From assembly GCA_052170315.1 (NCBI GenBank), contig JBQNAT010000006.1:50229-114228 (forward strand): 64,000 bases of DNA. The letters run 5' to 3'. The translations under genes and the position numbers were made by a program. The stretch is from UBA9732 sp052170315 (GTDB lineage: Bacteria > Spirochaetota > Spirochaetia > Sphaerochaetales > Sphaerochaetaceae). The notes below the pieces were generated by a model. It did no database searches and was not told the DNA's origin. It saw only the letters and a list, made by a program, of their open reading frames with translations. This document shows positions 43,906 through 53,124 of this stretch, piece by piece (positions within the stretch are counted from its first letter, which is position 1; each line of letters starts with the position of its first letter).

Positions 43906-45348
43906 TTACTCCATTAAACCTATCAGATTCCTGTAAAAATCCACGGCTCCGCTAAGACAGGACACGCCTATGTTCTCGTTAAGACCGTGCATCCCCGCCA
44001 GCTGCTCCGCATCGTAGACCACAGGGGCAAAGCGGATACAGTTATCGCATATCTCCTGATAGAAACGCGCGTCGGTTGCTCCTGTCATAAAATAGGGGCA
44101 TACGCAAAGCCCGGGGAATGTACGGTTTATAACTTTGCGCACAAGGCCGAAACCTTCTCCGTTTATATCGACAGGCTTTGTATAATCGGACGCGCTTATG
44201 ACCTTTGTTTCAAGTCCGAAGGATTCAGCTTTCTTTTTTATGATTTCAATGCTTTCATCCATGCCCTGATGGGGTATGAAGCGCATGTTGGCTGAAACTT
44301 CGGCCTCTGCAGGCAGAACGTTAAACGCATCGGAACCGCTTTGCATGGTAAACGCTATGGTGGTTCTGAGCATTGCCCCGGCCTGTGAGGAAACTACGGG
44401 GAGTACTGCTTTGAGAAGCGGCGCAAAAAGCCAGATGTTTCCGAAAAGGAGTCTGAGGCCAAAGGGCGCGTAGGCGGAAAGGGTTGAGAACATTGCCTTT
44501 ACTTCACGTGAAAGCTTTTTCCTGAACGGAGGTTTCTTCTCTACGCTGTTTTCAAAGGCGGCAAGACGCGCAATTGGAGTATTTCTGGGAGGCGCGCTTG
44601 CATGTCCGCCCTTGCCCGACGCAGTAAAACGAAGGTGCGCATTACCTTTTTCAAAAACGCCCACCATTGCGAAATGCCCGTTTATTCCTCCTATGGGATT
44701 TCCGATTATGGCGCCGCCTTCATCGCATACAAGGAACGGTTTAACACCGCGCCTCTTAAGCTCGGAAACCAGAGCTTTACAGCCCGGACCTCCCCACTCT
44801 TCCGTACATGAAGAGGAAAGATAAACATCCTGAGGCGGAACATAGCCTTCGCGCAAAAGCTCTTCCACGGCCTGGAAGAACGCCATTACCGTACATTTGG
44901 TATCGGCACTGCCCCGTCCCCACACCTTCCCGTCCGCGATGTCGCCTGAAAACGGAGGGTGTATCCAATCACCTTCAGCAGGCACTACATCCTGATGGCT
45001 CATAAGAACAAGAGGGCGTTCACCGCTTTTGCCTTTCCAGTAAAACAGAAGGTTGCCTTCTATATCTGTCTTTTCAAGTTCGGAATGAACCAGAGGGAAA
45101 AGTTTTTCAAGCACTGAGTGGAACTCTTTTAGATGCTCCGGCTTCGAGACTCCGGCATTGGACGTTGTGTCAACGCCTACCATTTCGGACAGCTTTTCGG
45201 CATAAGCTTCCGAACGCTTTAAAGCTTCTTCGCCGGGTACGGGGACTTCCGACTTTTTACGTCCCGTGAATACGGCATGAAAGACGGCAGCAAGCAAAAG
45301 AATAATAAACAGCGCGATTATCGCGGACAAAACATAAACAACTATCAT
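43906..45348 (-). CDS. Membrane-anchored M20 metallopeptidase (carboxypeptidase S-like)
   Basis: 480 residues. An N-terminal membrane helix (VVYVLSAIIALFIILLLAAVF) precedes the peptidase domain. Zinc ligands and catalytic residues are visible in LMSHQDVVPAEGDW, GRGSADTKC, SSCTEEWGG and MTGATDARFY, and a dimerisation domain sits in the middle. The family includes yeast Gly-X carboxypeptidase and N-acyl amino acid hydrolases. Its ATG overlaps the stop of the preceding membrane gene, so it is coupled to the DUF5058 pair and probably processes the same peptide or acyl-amino acid. Confidence 0.88.
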   Translation of the reverse strand: MIVVYVLSAIIALFIILLLAAVFHAVFTGRKKSEVPVPGEEALKRSEAYAEKLSEMVGVDTTSNAGVSKPEHLKEFHSVLEKLFPLVHSELEKTDIEGNLLFYWKGKSGERPLVLMSHQDVVPAEGDWIHPPFSGDIADGKVWGRGSADTKCTVMAFFQAVEELLREGYVPPQDVYLSSSCTEEWGGPGCKALVSELKRRGVKPFLVCDEGGAIIGNPIGGINGHFAMVGVFEKGNAHLRFTASGKGGHASAPPRNTPIARLAAFENSVEKKPPFRKKLSREVKAMFSTLSAYAPFGLRLLFGNIWLFAPLLKAVLPVVSSQAGAMLRTTIAFTMQSGSDAFNVLPAEAEVSANMRFIPHQGMDESIEIIKKKAESFGLETKVISASDYTKPVDINGEGFGLVRKVINRTFPGLCVCPYFMTGATDARFYQEICDNCIRFAPVVYDAEQLAGMHGLNENIGVSCLSGAVDFYRNLIGLME

Positions 45349-46007
45349 TTCGTTTCCTTCTTTTTGTACAGCAGATAGGCAATGCCTATGGCAATGGCTC
45401 CGCTTGGGATGATAAGGATGCTTGTTGAACCTGTAAGAGAGGGAACAAACACGAACAGCAGTGTCATAAGAATAAGCGGCACGGCCGCTATCTTCAGGTT
45501 GTGCCTGTAGTATTTGTACGCCATCGCGCCAAAGAGCGCAGGAACCACGTTGTTGAAGGCGGGCTGCAGGGCAGGACTCTGCAGCACGGGCTTAAGCGGC
45601 TGAAGAAGAAGGACTCCAAGGGCAAGGACAACTATGGTAACAAGAGAGGAAACCGCGATGGAAAGCGTTGAGATTATTTCGTTCTCAGGCGTGCCTGTTT
45701 TGACGCCCGCCATGTCCCTTGAGAAAACCGCACATGGGATTTTCATGTTTATGAGGTTTCCCGTGATGAAAGCCAGATAGCTTCCGCCGCTTCCCAGCAT
45801 GGGTGTGTAGACAAGAAATTCCACAACACTGCTTACCGTCCAGACAAGGCCTACGGAAACAAAGCCCTTTGCAACGGCTTTAAGGTCGGGCATGGCTCCG
45901 ACGCACAATCCTATTGCGAACGGAGCGCCTACAAGAAGAATCAGAGTCGCTATTGTAAAAACACGTCCAAGAACGTGTGTATTTTTTCTATACTGTTCAA
46001 ATTCCAT
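45345..46007 (-). CDS. Membrane protein, partner of the DUF5058 protein
   Basis: 220 residues with six or seven membrane helices (TIATLILLVGAPFAIGLCVG, VTIVVLALGVLLLQ, ILIIPSGAIAIGIAYLLY) and no family I can name with certainty. AAGGAG precedes the ATG. It lies 10 bases after the DUF5058 gene and overlaps the M20 peptidase by four bases. Together the two polytopic proteins look like a heteromeric transporter; this is inference. Confidence 0.78.
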   Translation of the reverse strand: MEFEQYRKNTHVLGRVFTIATLILLVGAPFAIGLCVGAMPDLKAVAKGFVSVGLVWTVSSVVEFLVYTPMLGSGGSYLAFITGNLINMKIPCAVFSRDMAGVKTGTPENEIISTLSIAVSSLVTIVVLALGVLLLQPLKPVLQSPALQPAFNNVVPALFGAMAYKYYRHNLKIAAVPLILMTLLFVFVPSLTGSTSILIIPSGAIAIGIAYLLYKKKETK

Positions 46008-46017
46008 GGCTTTCTCC

Positions 46018-46785
46018 TTACAGCCCTATAATCACTGCCGCGGCCATTGCCGTCAGCATGCTTGCGGCAACAGAGAAATTATCAACCCAGGATGCCTTTT
46101 TCTTTTCTGAAAGCCAGACAAAAAGCCCCATAACCGCGGCCGCGACTGCGGTAACAGCTATTGGAAGCCAATCTCCTTTGAAGGTAAAAAATCCTCCCGA
46201 AGAAGCAAAGGAGCCTATGTAGCTTCCTATATAAGCGCTTACCAGGCCTATGAACATTGCGGTCATGGCGGTATCGGCAAAGCCTGAGCTTTTGCCATTA
46301 ACGTTTTTATCCGAAGAAACGGTTTTTTCAATTCCCATATTCTTTGTATATTTTCTGTTCAAAAAAACATTGAGCACCATGCCCCACATGATACATACGC
46401 TCATGAGAAGAGCGATTGTCACAAAGGCTGAAACAGTCATTTCTGAAGCTGAAAGACTTCTTAGCCCAACCTGCTCCGCGGCGCCCTGCGCAACCTGGGT
46501 TTCGTAATGAAGGGCGCCTATTACGGAAAGCCTGAGCCACGGCCAGGCTATGCCCAGGCTGCCGGAAAGAGCTATGACACCAAGAAGTATTCCAACGCTT
46601 GGAAGTATGGAAAAAGTTGCACTTGATGTGATTACCATCTTCAGCTTTGACTTGTCAATTCCCATGGCAATGCCCTGTTTATAGGCACGTACAAGAAAAA
46701 TCAGACAAATAACCGCTACAAAGGCTATTATTCCGCCGCAAATCAGATATACCGGGGCGGAATTCAGAATGTCCAGAATCTGCAT
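46018..46785 (-). CDS. DUF5058-family membrane protein
   Basis: 255 residues from the ATG at 46785; a TTG frame starts at 46809. The sequence GGAGGAAAA occurs twice in tandem before this ATG, the second copy at correct Shine-Dalgarno distance. It has about six membrane helices. LKMVITSSATFSILPSVGILLGVIALSGSLGIAWPWLRLSVIGAL with ETQVAQGAAEQVG is the recognisable part of the family. Function unknown. It leads an operon with a second membrane protein and an M20 peptidase. Confidence 0.82.
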   Translation of the reverse strand: MQILDILNSAPVYLICGGIIAFVAVICLIFLVRAYKQGIAMGIDKSKLKMVITSSATFSILPSVGILLGVIALSGSLGIAWPWLRLSVIGALHYETQVAQGAAEQVGLRSLSASEMTVSAFVTIALLMSVCIMWGMVLNVFLNRKYTKNMGIEKTVSSDKNVNGKSSGFADTAMTAMFIGLVSAYIGSYIGSFASSGGFFTFKGDWLPIAVTAVAAAVMGLFVWLSEKKKASWVDNFSVAASMLTAMAAAVIIGL

Positions 46786-46826
46786 TTTTCCTCCAAAATT
46801 TTCCTCCAAAAAACTCGCATGGCGAA

Positions 46827-46835
46827 ATTATAGCA
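46827..46835 (-). promoter_or_regulatory. Extended -10 promoter of the DUF5058 operon
   Basis: TGCTATAAT on the minus strand, a perfect TGn plus TATAAT, in the 53-base gap after the MFS gene and about 42 bases before the start codon. No good -35 is seen, as is common for extended -10 promoters. Confidence 0.55.
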
Positions 46836-46838
46836 CAA

Positions 46839-48044
46839 TTAAGGGCGGAGAGCTTTCTTTTGCAGAGTAAAAAAATAAACAAGATATATCAAAAGTCCCG
46901 CAGCAGCAGGGGCTGCTATCAGCTTCATCATTGGAAGCACCCCGAAGCGCTGTGAAAGAAGACCCGCGGCATAATTTCCCACCATGCCTCCAATGCCCTG
47001 TGTAATGGAAGAATATAGCGTGGTGCCAAGATACTTAAGCCGTGGAGGAAGCACTGTATTCATGTAATAAAGAAAAACACCTATGTACAGACCAAAGGCA
47101 AAGGGCTCGGTGACAAAGCAGGAAACGGTTCCCAAAGCTGTTTTTGAAAAACCCATTATCAGGTTCCTCATATTAAGGCCTATAAAGCATATGAGCATAA
47201 GACCGAACGGTGAATTTTTCTTTTTGATTTTGTTAAGCATCAGCAGCGGCAGAAGCTGTAAAAGCCCCATGACCAGAAAAGACAGGCCGGTATACACATC
47301 TCCTGCGCCAAGTTCCTGGAATTTTCGTGTAAGATAGTTCTGGTTAGCGACGCAAGATGCTTCAATAAAGGTATAGGAAACAAGGAGAACAACATAACTT
47401 TTATTTGAAAAAAGAGTTTTCAGGTCAGAACCGAGGTTTGAGGCAGGCACGGAGAAATCGGGAGAATCTTTTACATTTCCGTTCTCCGTTCTTATGCTTA
47501 TGACAAGCGCCAGAAGCGCAAAGCACAGGGCCGAGAAAAAGTAGATTATGACAAAGGAGCCGAGTTCATCTATAACATAGCCAAACAGCACTGCGCTTAC
47601 AGCGTAAAACACTGCGCCGAAGGAGCGTGTGAAGCCGTAGGAAAAGGACGGGTCGTCATGGCAGACTGAAATACTCCACAGGTCAATGATGTAAACAAGG
47701 GCTCTGAAAGCGCCGACGGCAACAAAAACAATGACCGCAATGGCAATAATGTTTGAATAAAACAGCCTGATAAGCCAGATACAGACCTGCGCAGTTAAAA
47801 GGCAGGCAATTATCAGCGCCTTAACGGATTTAACTTTGTCTGCAAGCCTGCCCATTACCGGCTGGACTGTAAGAGCCGCAAATGAAGAAACTGTCAGTAT
47901 AAGTCCGGAATGATAATCCGAATATCCGAAGCCGTTCAGAAGCCTGACCATGTAGGACATGAATATACAGGACGCCATCCAGTAAAGTCCCTGTACGAAA
48001 CCCATACTCAGGTTAGCTTTTGACGTAAGGCTTTTGAAACTCAT
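46839..48044 (-). CDS. MFS permease in the nucleoside locus
   Basis: 401 residues, 12 membrane helices, with the MFS loop motif GRLADKVKSVKALI after helix 2. The overall pattern resembles the LacY/NucP-like MFS_1_like group. It follows the purine nucleoside phosphorylase gene by five bases, so a nucleoside, nucleobase or sugar substrate is likely. It could equally export the freed purine base. Last gene of the long nucleoside operon. Confidence 0.82.
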   Translation of the reverse strand: MSFKSLTSKANLSMGFVQGLYWMASCIFMSYMVRLLNGFGYSDYHSGLILTVSSFAALTVQPVMGRLADKVKSVKALIIACLLTAQVCIWLIRLFYSNIIAIAVIVFVAVGAFRALVYIIDLWSISVCHDDPSFSYGFTRSFGAVFYAVSAVLFGYVIDELGSFVIIYFFSALCFALLALVISIRTENGNVKDSPDFSVPASNLGSDLKTLFSNKSYVVLLVSYTFIEASCVANQNYLTRKFQELGAGDVYTGLSFLVMGLLQLLPLLMLNKIKKKNSPFGLMLICFIGLNMRNLIMGFSKTALGTVSCFVTEPFAFGLYIGVFLYYMNTVLPPRLKYLGTTLYSSITQGIGGMVGNYAAGLLSQRFGVLPMMKLIAAPAAAGLLIYLVYFFTLQKKALRP

Positions 48045-48049
48045 TTTAT

Positions 48050-48877
48050 TCAGAGGCTTTTTACAAAATCTTCAAGGAATCCGGAAAAAGCGGATGAGGC
48101 TTTTAAGGCAACATCGTCAACCTCTGAGCCGTCTACGTTTTCATCTATCATACCGGTAGCCATATTGGTAACAAGGGCAATACCCGCAAGATTCATTTTG
48201 CAGTGCGCGGCGGTAAGAGCTTCCGTCACAGTGGACATTCCAATTACATCCGCGCCAAGAATTCTTGCAGCCTTTATCTCGGCAGCAGTCTCGAACTGAG
48301 GCCCCGGAAAGAACATGTAAACGCCTTCATGCACCTTCAGCTTTGCGTTCTTCGCACACTCTACAGCCTTTTTTCTGAGAGCTTTGGTGTAAAGGTCGCT
48401 TACTCCGAAAAAGCGAGGCCCAAGCTCAGGGACGTTAGGCCCTCTCATTGGACTTCCTCCGTAAAGCTTTATGTGGTCTTTTATTATCATCGCGTCGCCC
48501 GGCTGCATATCCGGGTTGCAGGAACCTGCCGCGTTTGTAAGGATAAGCGTTTTTACGCCAAGCACATAGAGTACATGAACGGGAATGTTAAGCTCTTCCA
48601 TGGTGTAGCCTTCATAGAAATGAAAGCGTCCGTTCATGCAGATGATGAAGCGGCCGCCCACAAAACCTGCCACCATGTTTCCCGCATGGGCGGGATTGGT
48701 AGTCACCGGGAAACCGGGTATATCCGCATACGGGATTACAACAGGTTTTTCTATCTTTTTCGCAAACGGGGCACAGCCGGTACCAAGTACAACCGCGATA
48801 TCGGGCACATTGGGAAGACGTTCCCTGATATAGGATGCGGCTTTTTCATAAAAGCCGTAAGTATAACCTTTTTCCAT
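48050..48877 (-). CDS. punA: Purine nucleoside phosphorylase, trimeric type
   Basis: 275 residues of the PNP-I/MTAP family. It splits purine (deoxy)nucleosides with phosphate into base and (deoxy)ribose 1-phosphate. Visible are VVLGTGCAPFA (phosphate loop, GTG in place of GSG), RFHFYEGY, LTNAAGS, the purine-binding glutamate in GPQFETAAE and VTNMATG. The Asn in VTN is that of 6-oxopurine (inosine/guanosine) enzymes; MTA phosphorylases have Asp there. AAGGAG precedes the ATG. It sits between the aldolase and the MFS genes. Confidence 0.92.
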   Translation of the reverse strand: MEKGYTYGFYEKAASYIRERLPNVPDIAVVLGTGCAPFAKKIEKPVVIPYADIPGFPVTTNPAHAGNMVAGFVGGRFIICMNGRFHFYEGYTMEELNIPVHVLYVLGVKTLILTNAAGSCNPDMQPGDAMIIKDHIKLYGGSPMRGPNVPELGPRFFGVSDLYTKALRKKAVECAKNAKLKVHEGVYMFFPGPQFETAAEIKAARILGADVIGMSTVTEALTAAHCKMNLAGIALVTNMATGMIDENVDGSEVDDVALKASSAFSGFLEDFVKSL

Positions 48878-48892
48878 CTTAGGTTTCTCCTT

Positions 48893-49516
48893 TCAACTGT
48901 TGTCTTTTATTAAAATAGGCTTTCCTACGCTTCTGGCCATGTGGTATATCTTTGCGGCGTCCTCTATATATGAAGCCCTGACATAAGCAAGGTCAAGATT
49001 CTGAGCAATCGCCACTACCCCGTGGTTTGCCATAAGGCAGCCGCCCTTATTGCCGATATCTCTTGCCACGTTTATTCCAACCTGTCTGGTTCCTGCCGGA
49101 GCATACTCTGAAAGAGGTATCTCTCCGCCCAGCCACGGTTTCATCTCTATGAGTATCATGGGGATTATCTCATGATTTACCGCAAAAGCCGTGGCATAAG
49201 GTGAATGGGTGTGGACAACGGCATTAATATCAGGTTTTGCCCTGTAAAGCTCCGCATGAAGCTTCCATTCCGAAGAGGGCTTCGCGTTCTCGGGGCAGGA
49301 AATTATGATTCCGTCTATGGTCATGATGACAATACGCTCCGCGGTCATTGTCAAATAACTTTCAGAGCTTGGAGTTATGGCGAAAGCATCTTCCCTTTCA
49401 GGAAGCCTGACGCTTATGTTGCCGCTTGTAGCCGTGACCAGATGTTCATCGTACATACACTTCGCGTAATTTACTATCTGCTCTTTTATTTCAATGAAAT
49501 TATTAAATTGTTTCAT
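48893..49516 (-). CDS. Class II aldolase/adducin-family sugar-phosphate aldolase
   Basis: 207 residues of the zinc-dependent FucA/AraD family. TATSGNISVRLP and ITPSS form the phosphate site. Metal-binding histidines are in VVHTHSPYA near residue 102 and in ANHGV near residue 164. Members include L-fuculose-1-phosphate aldolase, ribulose-phosphate epimerase relatives and the aldolases of the 5-deoxyribose DHAP shunt. The four-base overlap with the nucleoside permease, and the nearby PNP and MtnA-like isomerase, point to cleavage of a ketose 1-phosphate to DHAP and an aldehyde. This is inference from context. Confidence 0.87.
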   Translation of the reverse strand: MKQFNNFIEIKEQIVNYAKCMYDEHLVTATSGNISVRLPEREDAFAITPSSESYLTMTAERIVIMTIDGIIISCPENAKPSSEWKLHAELYRAKPDINAVVHTHSPYATAFAVNHEIIPMILIEMKPWLGGEIPLSEYAPAGTRQVGINVARDIGNKGGCLMANHGVVAIAQNLDLAYVRASYIEDAAKIYHMARSVGKPILIKDNS

Positions 49517-50427
49517 GCGATTTTCCTTAATTTCTTTTTGCGTTTTGCTCCTTCAACAGCTCCGTAAACAGCAATCGCGATTACCGTGCAAAGATACGGG
49601 AAGGATTCGGTAAAGTAAGAATTTATGTAGGCCTGAAGGGTTTTTGACAGGGAGATAGTAGCCCCGAAGAACAGTGACGTCAATATTACCGTAAGCGGAT
49701 GGCCCTGCGCCATTGAAGCGGCTCCCATAGCTATCCATCCGCGTCCTGCCGTCATGTTTTCAACGAAAACCGTGACTGAACCCATGCACTGTGCAACACC
49801 CGCAATCCCGCAAAGTACGCCGGAAACTATTATGGCCCTCATCTGCGTGCGCTTTGATTTGATTCCAAGACTTTCCGCCGCATCCGCGCTTATACCTACG
49901 GACATAAGATGAAAGCCGCCTACAGTTTTATAAAGATAGATGAAGACAAGAACCGCCACAACGTAGCTAAGATAGTCGAAAAGACTCAGTGATTCAAATA
50001 TTCTGTTGAAAAACGACAGATTCCACAATCTCAGGCTGAACCTTGGAAGGGAAACCATGCCGTAGCCCTGAATGGTTCCGCGAGTGCCGAAGATAAGCTG
50101 CATGCCGAAAGAAGTTACGCTTTGCGCAAGAATGTTAAGAGCCGTACCTACAACCATATCCCTTACCTTCAGCGTTATCTGCAGGAACGCCACAAGCAGA
50201 GAAAGCAGGACGCCGCCGCCAATGCCGCCAAGGATGCTTAAAAATACATTGTTGGTGTAGTAGTTTACAACAATGGCACAGAAAGAGCCCAGAAGCATCT
50301 GACCTTCAAGCGCAACGTTGAAAACATCACACTTGGTGCAGATAAGGCTTCCCAAAGCCGCGAAGAGAACGGGTGATGTGTAGCGGAACGCGGAATTAAT
50401 GACTGCAGCTATGTACATTGCGTTCAT
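49513..50427 (-). CDS. BMP-type nucleoside ABC transporter, permease 2
   Basis: 304 residues, about nine membrane helices, BPD_transp_2 family (ALGSLICTKCDVFNVALEGQMLLGSF, GTALNILAQSVTSFGMQLIFGTRG, GRGWIAMGAASMAQG). It is the NupQ/YufQ-like half of the channel. It overlaps permease 1 and the aldolase gene by four bases each. Confidence 0.92.
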   Translation of the reverse strand: MNAMYIAAVINSAFRYTSPVLFAALGSLICTKCDVFNVALEGQMLLGSFCAIVVNYYTNNVFLSILGGIGGGVLLSLLVAFLQITLKVRDMVVGTALNILAQSVTSFGMQLIFGTRGTIQGYGMVSLPRFSLRLWNLSFFNRIFESLSLFDYLSYVVAVLVFIYLYKTVGGFHLMSVGISADAAESLGIKSKRTQMRAIIVSGVLCGIAGVAQCMGSVTVFVENMTAGRGWIAMGAASMAQGHPLTVILTSLFFGATISLSKTLQAYINSYFTESFPYLCTVIAIAVYGAVEGAKRKKKLRKIA

Positions 50428-51557
50428 TTCTTCACCTCCTCTTTGCTTTTTCCTGTTGTTTCGGAGCCAATCGCGACTCCTGTTTCAGGCCCGGGGCGCT
50501 TTTTATCCCTGAAAAGCCATTTAAAATCAATCAGAACTTTTACCGATACAAAGAATGTAATAACGGCCTGGATTATGTCCGATATCTGCATTGGAAGCCC
50601 TACTGTGCGCTGAAGCGCCTGACCGCCTATGGTAAGACCTGAAAGCAGTATGCTGTACACCAGTGTCATTATGGGGTTGTAGGCCGCGATAAGCATTGCC
50701 ATAAGACCTGTCCACGAATAACCTGTTGACGTAAACATTGCCCCTATGTATCTGTAGCGAGCCCCGAAGATTTCTATACAGGCCGCAAAACCGCAGAGAG
50801 CTCCCGAAAGACCCATTGTGGTAAACATCATTTTTCCTGATTTTATCCCGCCGTAGTCCGCGAAACTGCGGTTCAGACCTGTAATCTTTGACTCATAACC
50901 GAAACGAGATTTCTTTAAAAAGAAGTGGATGAGTATGACAACGATTATCCCCAAAAACACGCTTGTATTCATTGCATTTTTATTGGAAAACCTGAAGAAT
51001 CTCATGCATTCCACAATCTGCGGAGACTGCTGAGCCATGCCGTCACCCGCCGTATCCTTTATGGGGCCCGTCACAAAAAAGTCCGTTAAAAAGTTTGTGG
51101 CATAGTTCAGCATGAGCGTTGTAATGATGAGCGACGCATTGTATTTATAGTCGAAAAAAGTGGGTATCAAAGCCCATATGGCACCTGCAATTGAGCCTAC
51201 CGCAAAACAGATAATGGTGACCCACCACGCCTTTACAGGAAAGAAAAGCGCAACAAGCGTAGCGCACAGGCCACCGACACACATCTGGCCCTGCATCCCA
51301 AGGTTTATGTAACCGGCTCTCCACGCAACTGCCGCGGCAACCCCGGAAAGCATTATGGGAAGGCTTCTTACGATTGTCTGCCCAAGATAGTAGGGGTTTA
51401 AAAAGGACTTGCCGAACATCTCTTTGTAAGCAAAAAGGGGGTCCGTTCCTACGGCAAGCATAATCAGAGCGCCCACTGCCAGACCGAAGAGAATGGCCGC
51501 GACAGGCGTAAATACGGACTGAATTATTTTGTTCTTTTCCGAAATGCTCTTAGCCAT
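50424..51557 (-). CDS. BMP-type nucleoside ABC transporter, permease 1
   Basis: 377 residues, BPD_transp_2 family, NupP/YufP-like. About ten membrane helices including RAGYINLGMQGQMCVGGLCATLV and TSTGYSWTGLMAMLIAAYNP. The last 30 residues form a polar cytoplasmic tail. It overlaps the ATPase gene by eight bases. Confidence 0.92.
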   Translation of the reverse strand: MAKSISEKNKIIQSVFTPVAAILFGLAVGALIMLAVGTDPLFAYKEMFGKSFLNPYYLGQTIVRSLPIMLSGVAAAVAWRAGYINLGMQGQMCVGGLCATLVALFFPVKAWWVTIICFAVGSIAGAIWALIPTFFDYKYNASLIITTLMLNYATNFLTDFFVTGPIKDTAGDGMAQQSPQIVECMRFFRFSNKNAMNTSVFLGIIVVILIHFFLKKSRFGYESKITGLNRSFADYGGIKSGKMMFTTMGLSGALCGFAACIEIFGARYRYIGAMFTSTGYSWTGLMAMLIAAYNPIMTLVYSILLSGLTIGGQALQRTVGLPMQISDIIQAVITFFVSVKVLIDFKWLFRDKKRPGPETGVAIGSETTGKSKEEVKK

Positions 51558-53055
51558 TGAGTTTTCCTCCCATCATCAGCAATCCGACCTTTTCCCTGCT
51601 GGCGTTTTCACGGGTAAACTCCCCTGCAATCTTTCCTTCATACATTACGTATATCCTGTCGCTTAGCTCCATTATCTCCGAAAGCTCCGATGAAATAAGC
51701 AGAATGGCGTCTCCATTGTCCCTCTTATCCAGAAGTTTACCGTGAATGTAGTCTATGGCCCCGATATCTATGCCCCTGGTGGGCTCCGCAGCTATAAGAA
51801 ACGGCGAGTTCTGTGATATCTCCCTGGCAACTATGAGCTTCTGGGCATTGCCTCCTGAAAGATCCCTCATCTTCTGGTCCTTTGAGTTGTAGCGAACATC
51901 GAACTCGTCCATTATTTCCGTGGAGAAAGAGGATACCGCGGAGGATTTGAAAATCCCGTGCTTCATGAACCTTTCCTGCGTGTGGTGCGCCATTATGCAG
52001 TTTTCTTCAAGGCTTGCCTCGGAGGCGCTGCCCCATTTATAGCGGTCTTCAGGGATGCACGCGCAACCGGCTTCTCTTATTTCCGAAACGGAAGCGCCTG
52101 TAATGTCCCTGCCTTCTATTTTTATTGACCCGCCCGAGCTTCTTAAAAGGCCGGTTATGCACTGGATAAGTTCGCTCTGCCCGTTTCCGGAGACTCCCGC
52201 TATCCCAACTATCTCACCTCTGCGAACATTTATGCTCAGAGCGTCAAGTATATTTCTTCCCCCCGCCCCCGAAAGGACGAGGTCTTCAACCTCAAGGCAC
52301 ACATTGCCTTTCCGCGGTTTCTTTATTTCTCTGGCTTCAAGCTGGTGTCCTACCATCAAAAACGACATTTCATCTATTGAAGTGTCCTTTTTTGCCATCT
52401 GCTTCACGACTTTGCCGCTTCTCATGACCATAACCCTGTCCGCTACAGCCATAACCTCGTTCAGCTTGTGGGTAATAAGTATTATGCTCTTGCCTGATGC
52501 CTTAAGATCCCTTACGGTCTGAAGAAGCTCGTCAACCTCCTGCGGAGTAAGGACGGCGGAGGGCTCGTCAAAAATTATTATGTCAACGCCCTGATACAGA
52601 ACCTTGAGTATTTCTATGCGCTGCTGAATGCCTACGGGGCAGTCCTCAACTTTTATTTCAGGGTCTACGTAGAGACCGTATTTTTCACATATAAGCCGGA
52701 CTTCTTCGGAAGATTTTTTTCTGTCAAAAAGAAGTCCCTTCTTCTTTTCATGAGCATAGACAATGTTCTCCGCCGCGGTAAACGGAGGAAACAGCATGAA
52801 GTGCTGCTGCACCATTCCTATACCGTTGGCTATGGCGTCATGCGGAGAATGAAATCTGACAGGTTTATCGTTTATCAGTATCTCTCCACTGTCACAGGCT
52901 TCAAGCCCGTAGAGTATTTTCATAAGGGTGCTTTTCCCCGCGCCGTTTTCTCCGACGACGGCAAGGATTTCGCCCCTGTCCAGCCAAAGGTTAACTTTGT
53001 CATTAGCAACCAGAGACCCGAAAGTTTTGGTTATTTCATTCATCCTTATAAGCAT
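51550..53055 (-). CDS. BMP-type nucleoside ABC transporter, double ATPase
   Basis: 501 residues from the ATG at 53055; an ATG at 53043 and a longer frame from 53097 are alternatives, and no Shine-Dalgarno settles it. Two ABC domains: the first has an intact Walker A (GENGAGKST), while the second has the degenerate GVSGNGQSE typical of RbsA/YufO-type proteins. The signature LSGGNAQKLIVAREI lies in the second domain and the Walker B EPTRGID follows. It energises uptake through the two permeases. Confidence 0.92.
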   Translation of the reverse strand: MLIRMNEITKTFGSLVANDKVNLWLDRGEILAVVGENGAGKSTLMKILYGLEACDSGEILINDKPVRFHSPHDAIANGIGMVQQHFMLFPPFTAAENIVYAHEKKKGLLFDRKKSSEEVRLICEKYGLYVDPEIKVEDCPVGIQQRIEILKVLYQGVDIIIFDEPSAVLTPQEVDELLQTVRDLKASGKSIILITHKLNEVMAVADRVMVMRSGKVVKQMAKKDTSIDEMSFLMVGHQLEAREIKKPRKGNVCLEVEDLVLSGAGGRNILDALSINVRRGEIVGIAGVSGNGQSELIQCITGLLRSSGGSIKIEGRDITGASVSEIREAGCACIPEDRYKWGSASEASLEENCIMAHHTQERFMKHGIFKSSAVSSFSTEIMDEFDVRYNSKDQKMRDLSGGNAQKLIVAREISQNSPFLIAAEPTRGIDIGAIDYIHGKLLDKRDNGDAILLISSELSEIMELSDRIYVMYEGKIAGEFTRENASREKVGLLMMGGKLNG

Positions 53056-53124
53056 TGCCCATGTCCATATTAAGACATCCATGGCAGGTTTTGCCATGGA
53101 TGTTGAATTTAATTTGAATATCTA

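Noticed and set aside
48203..48913. 236-codon plus-strand frame opposite the purine nucleoside phosphorylase
   Set aside because: Antisense shadow. The minus-strand frame carries the complete PNP motif set and a good ribosome site.
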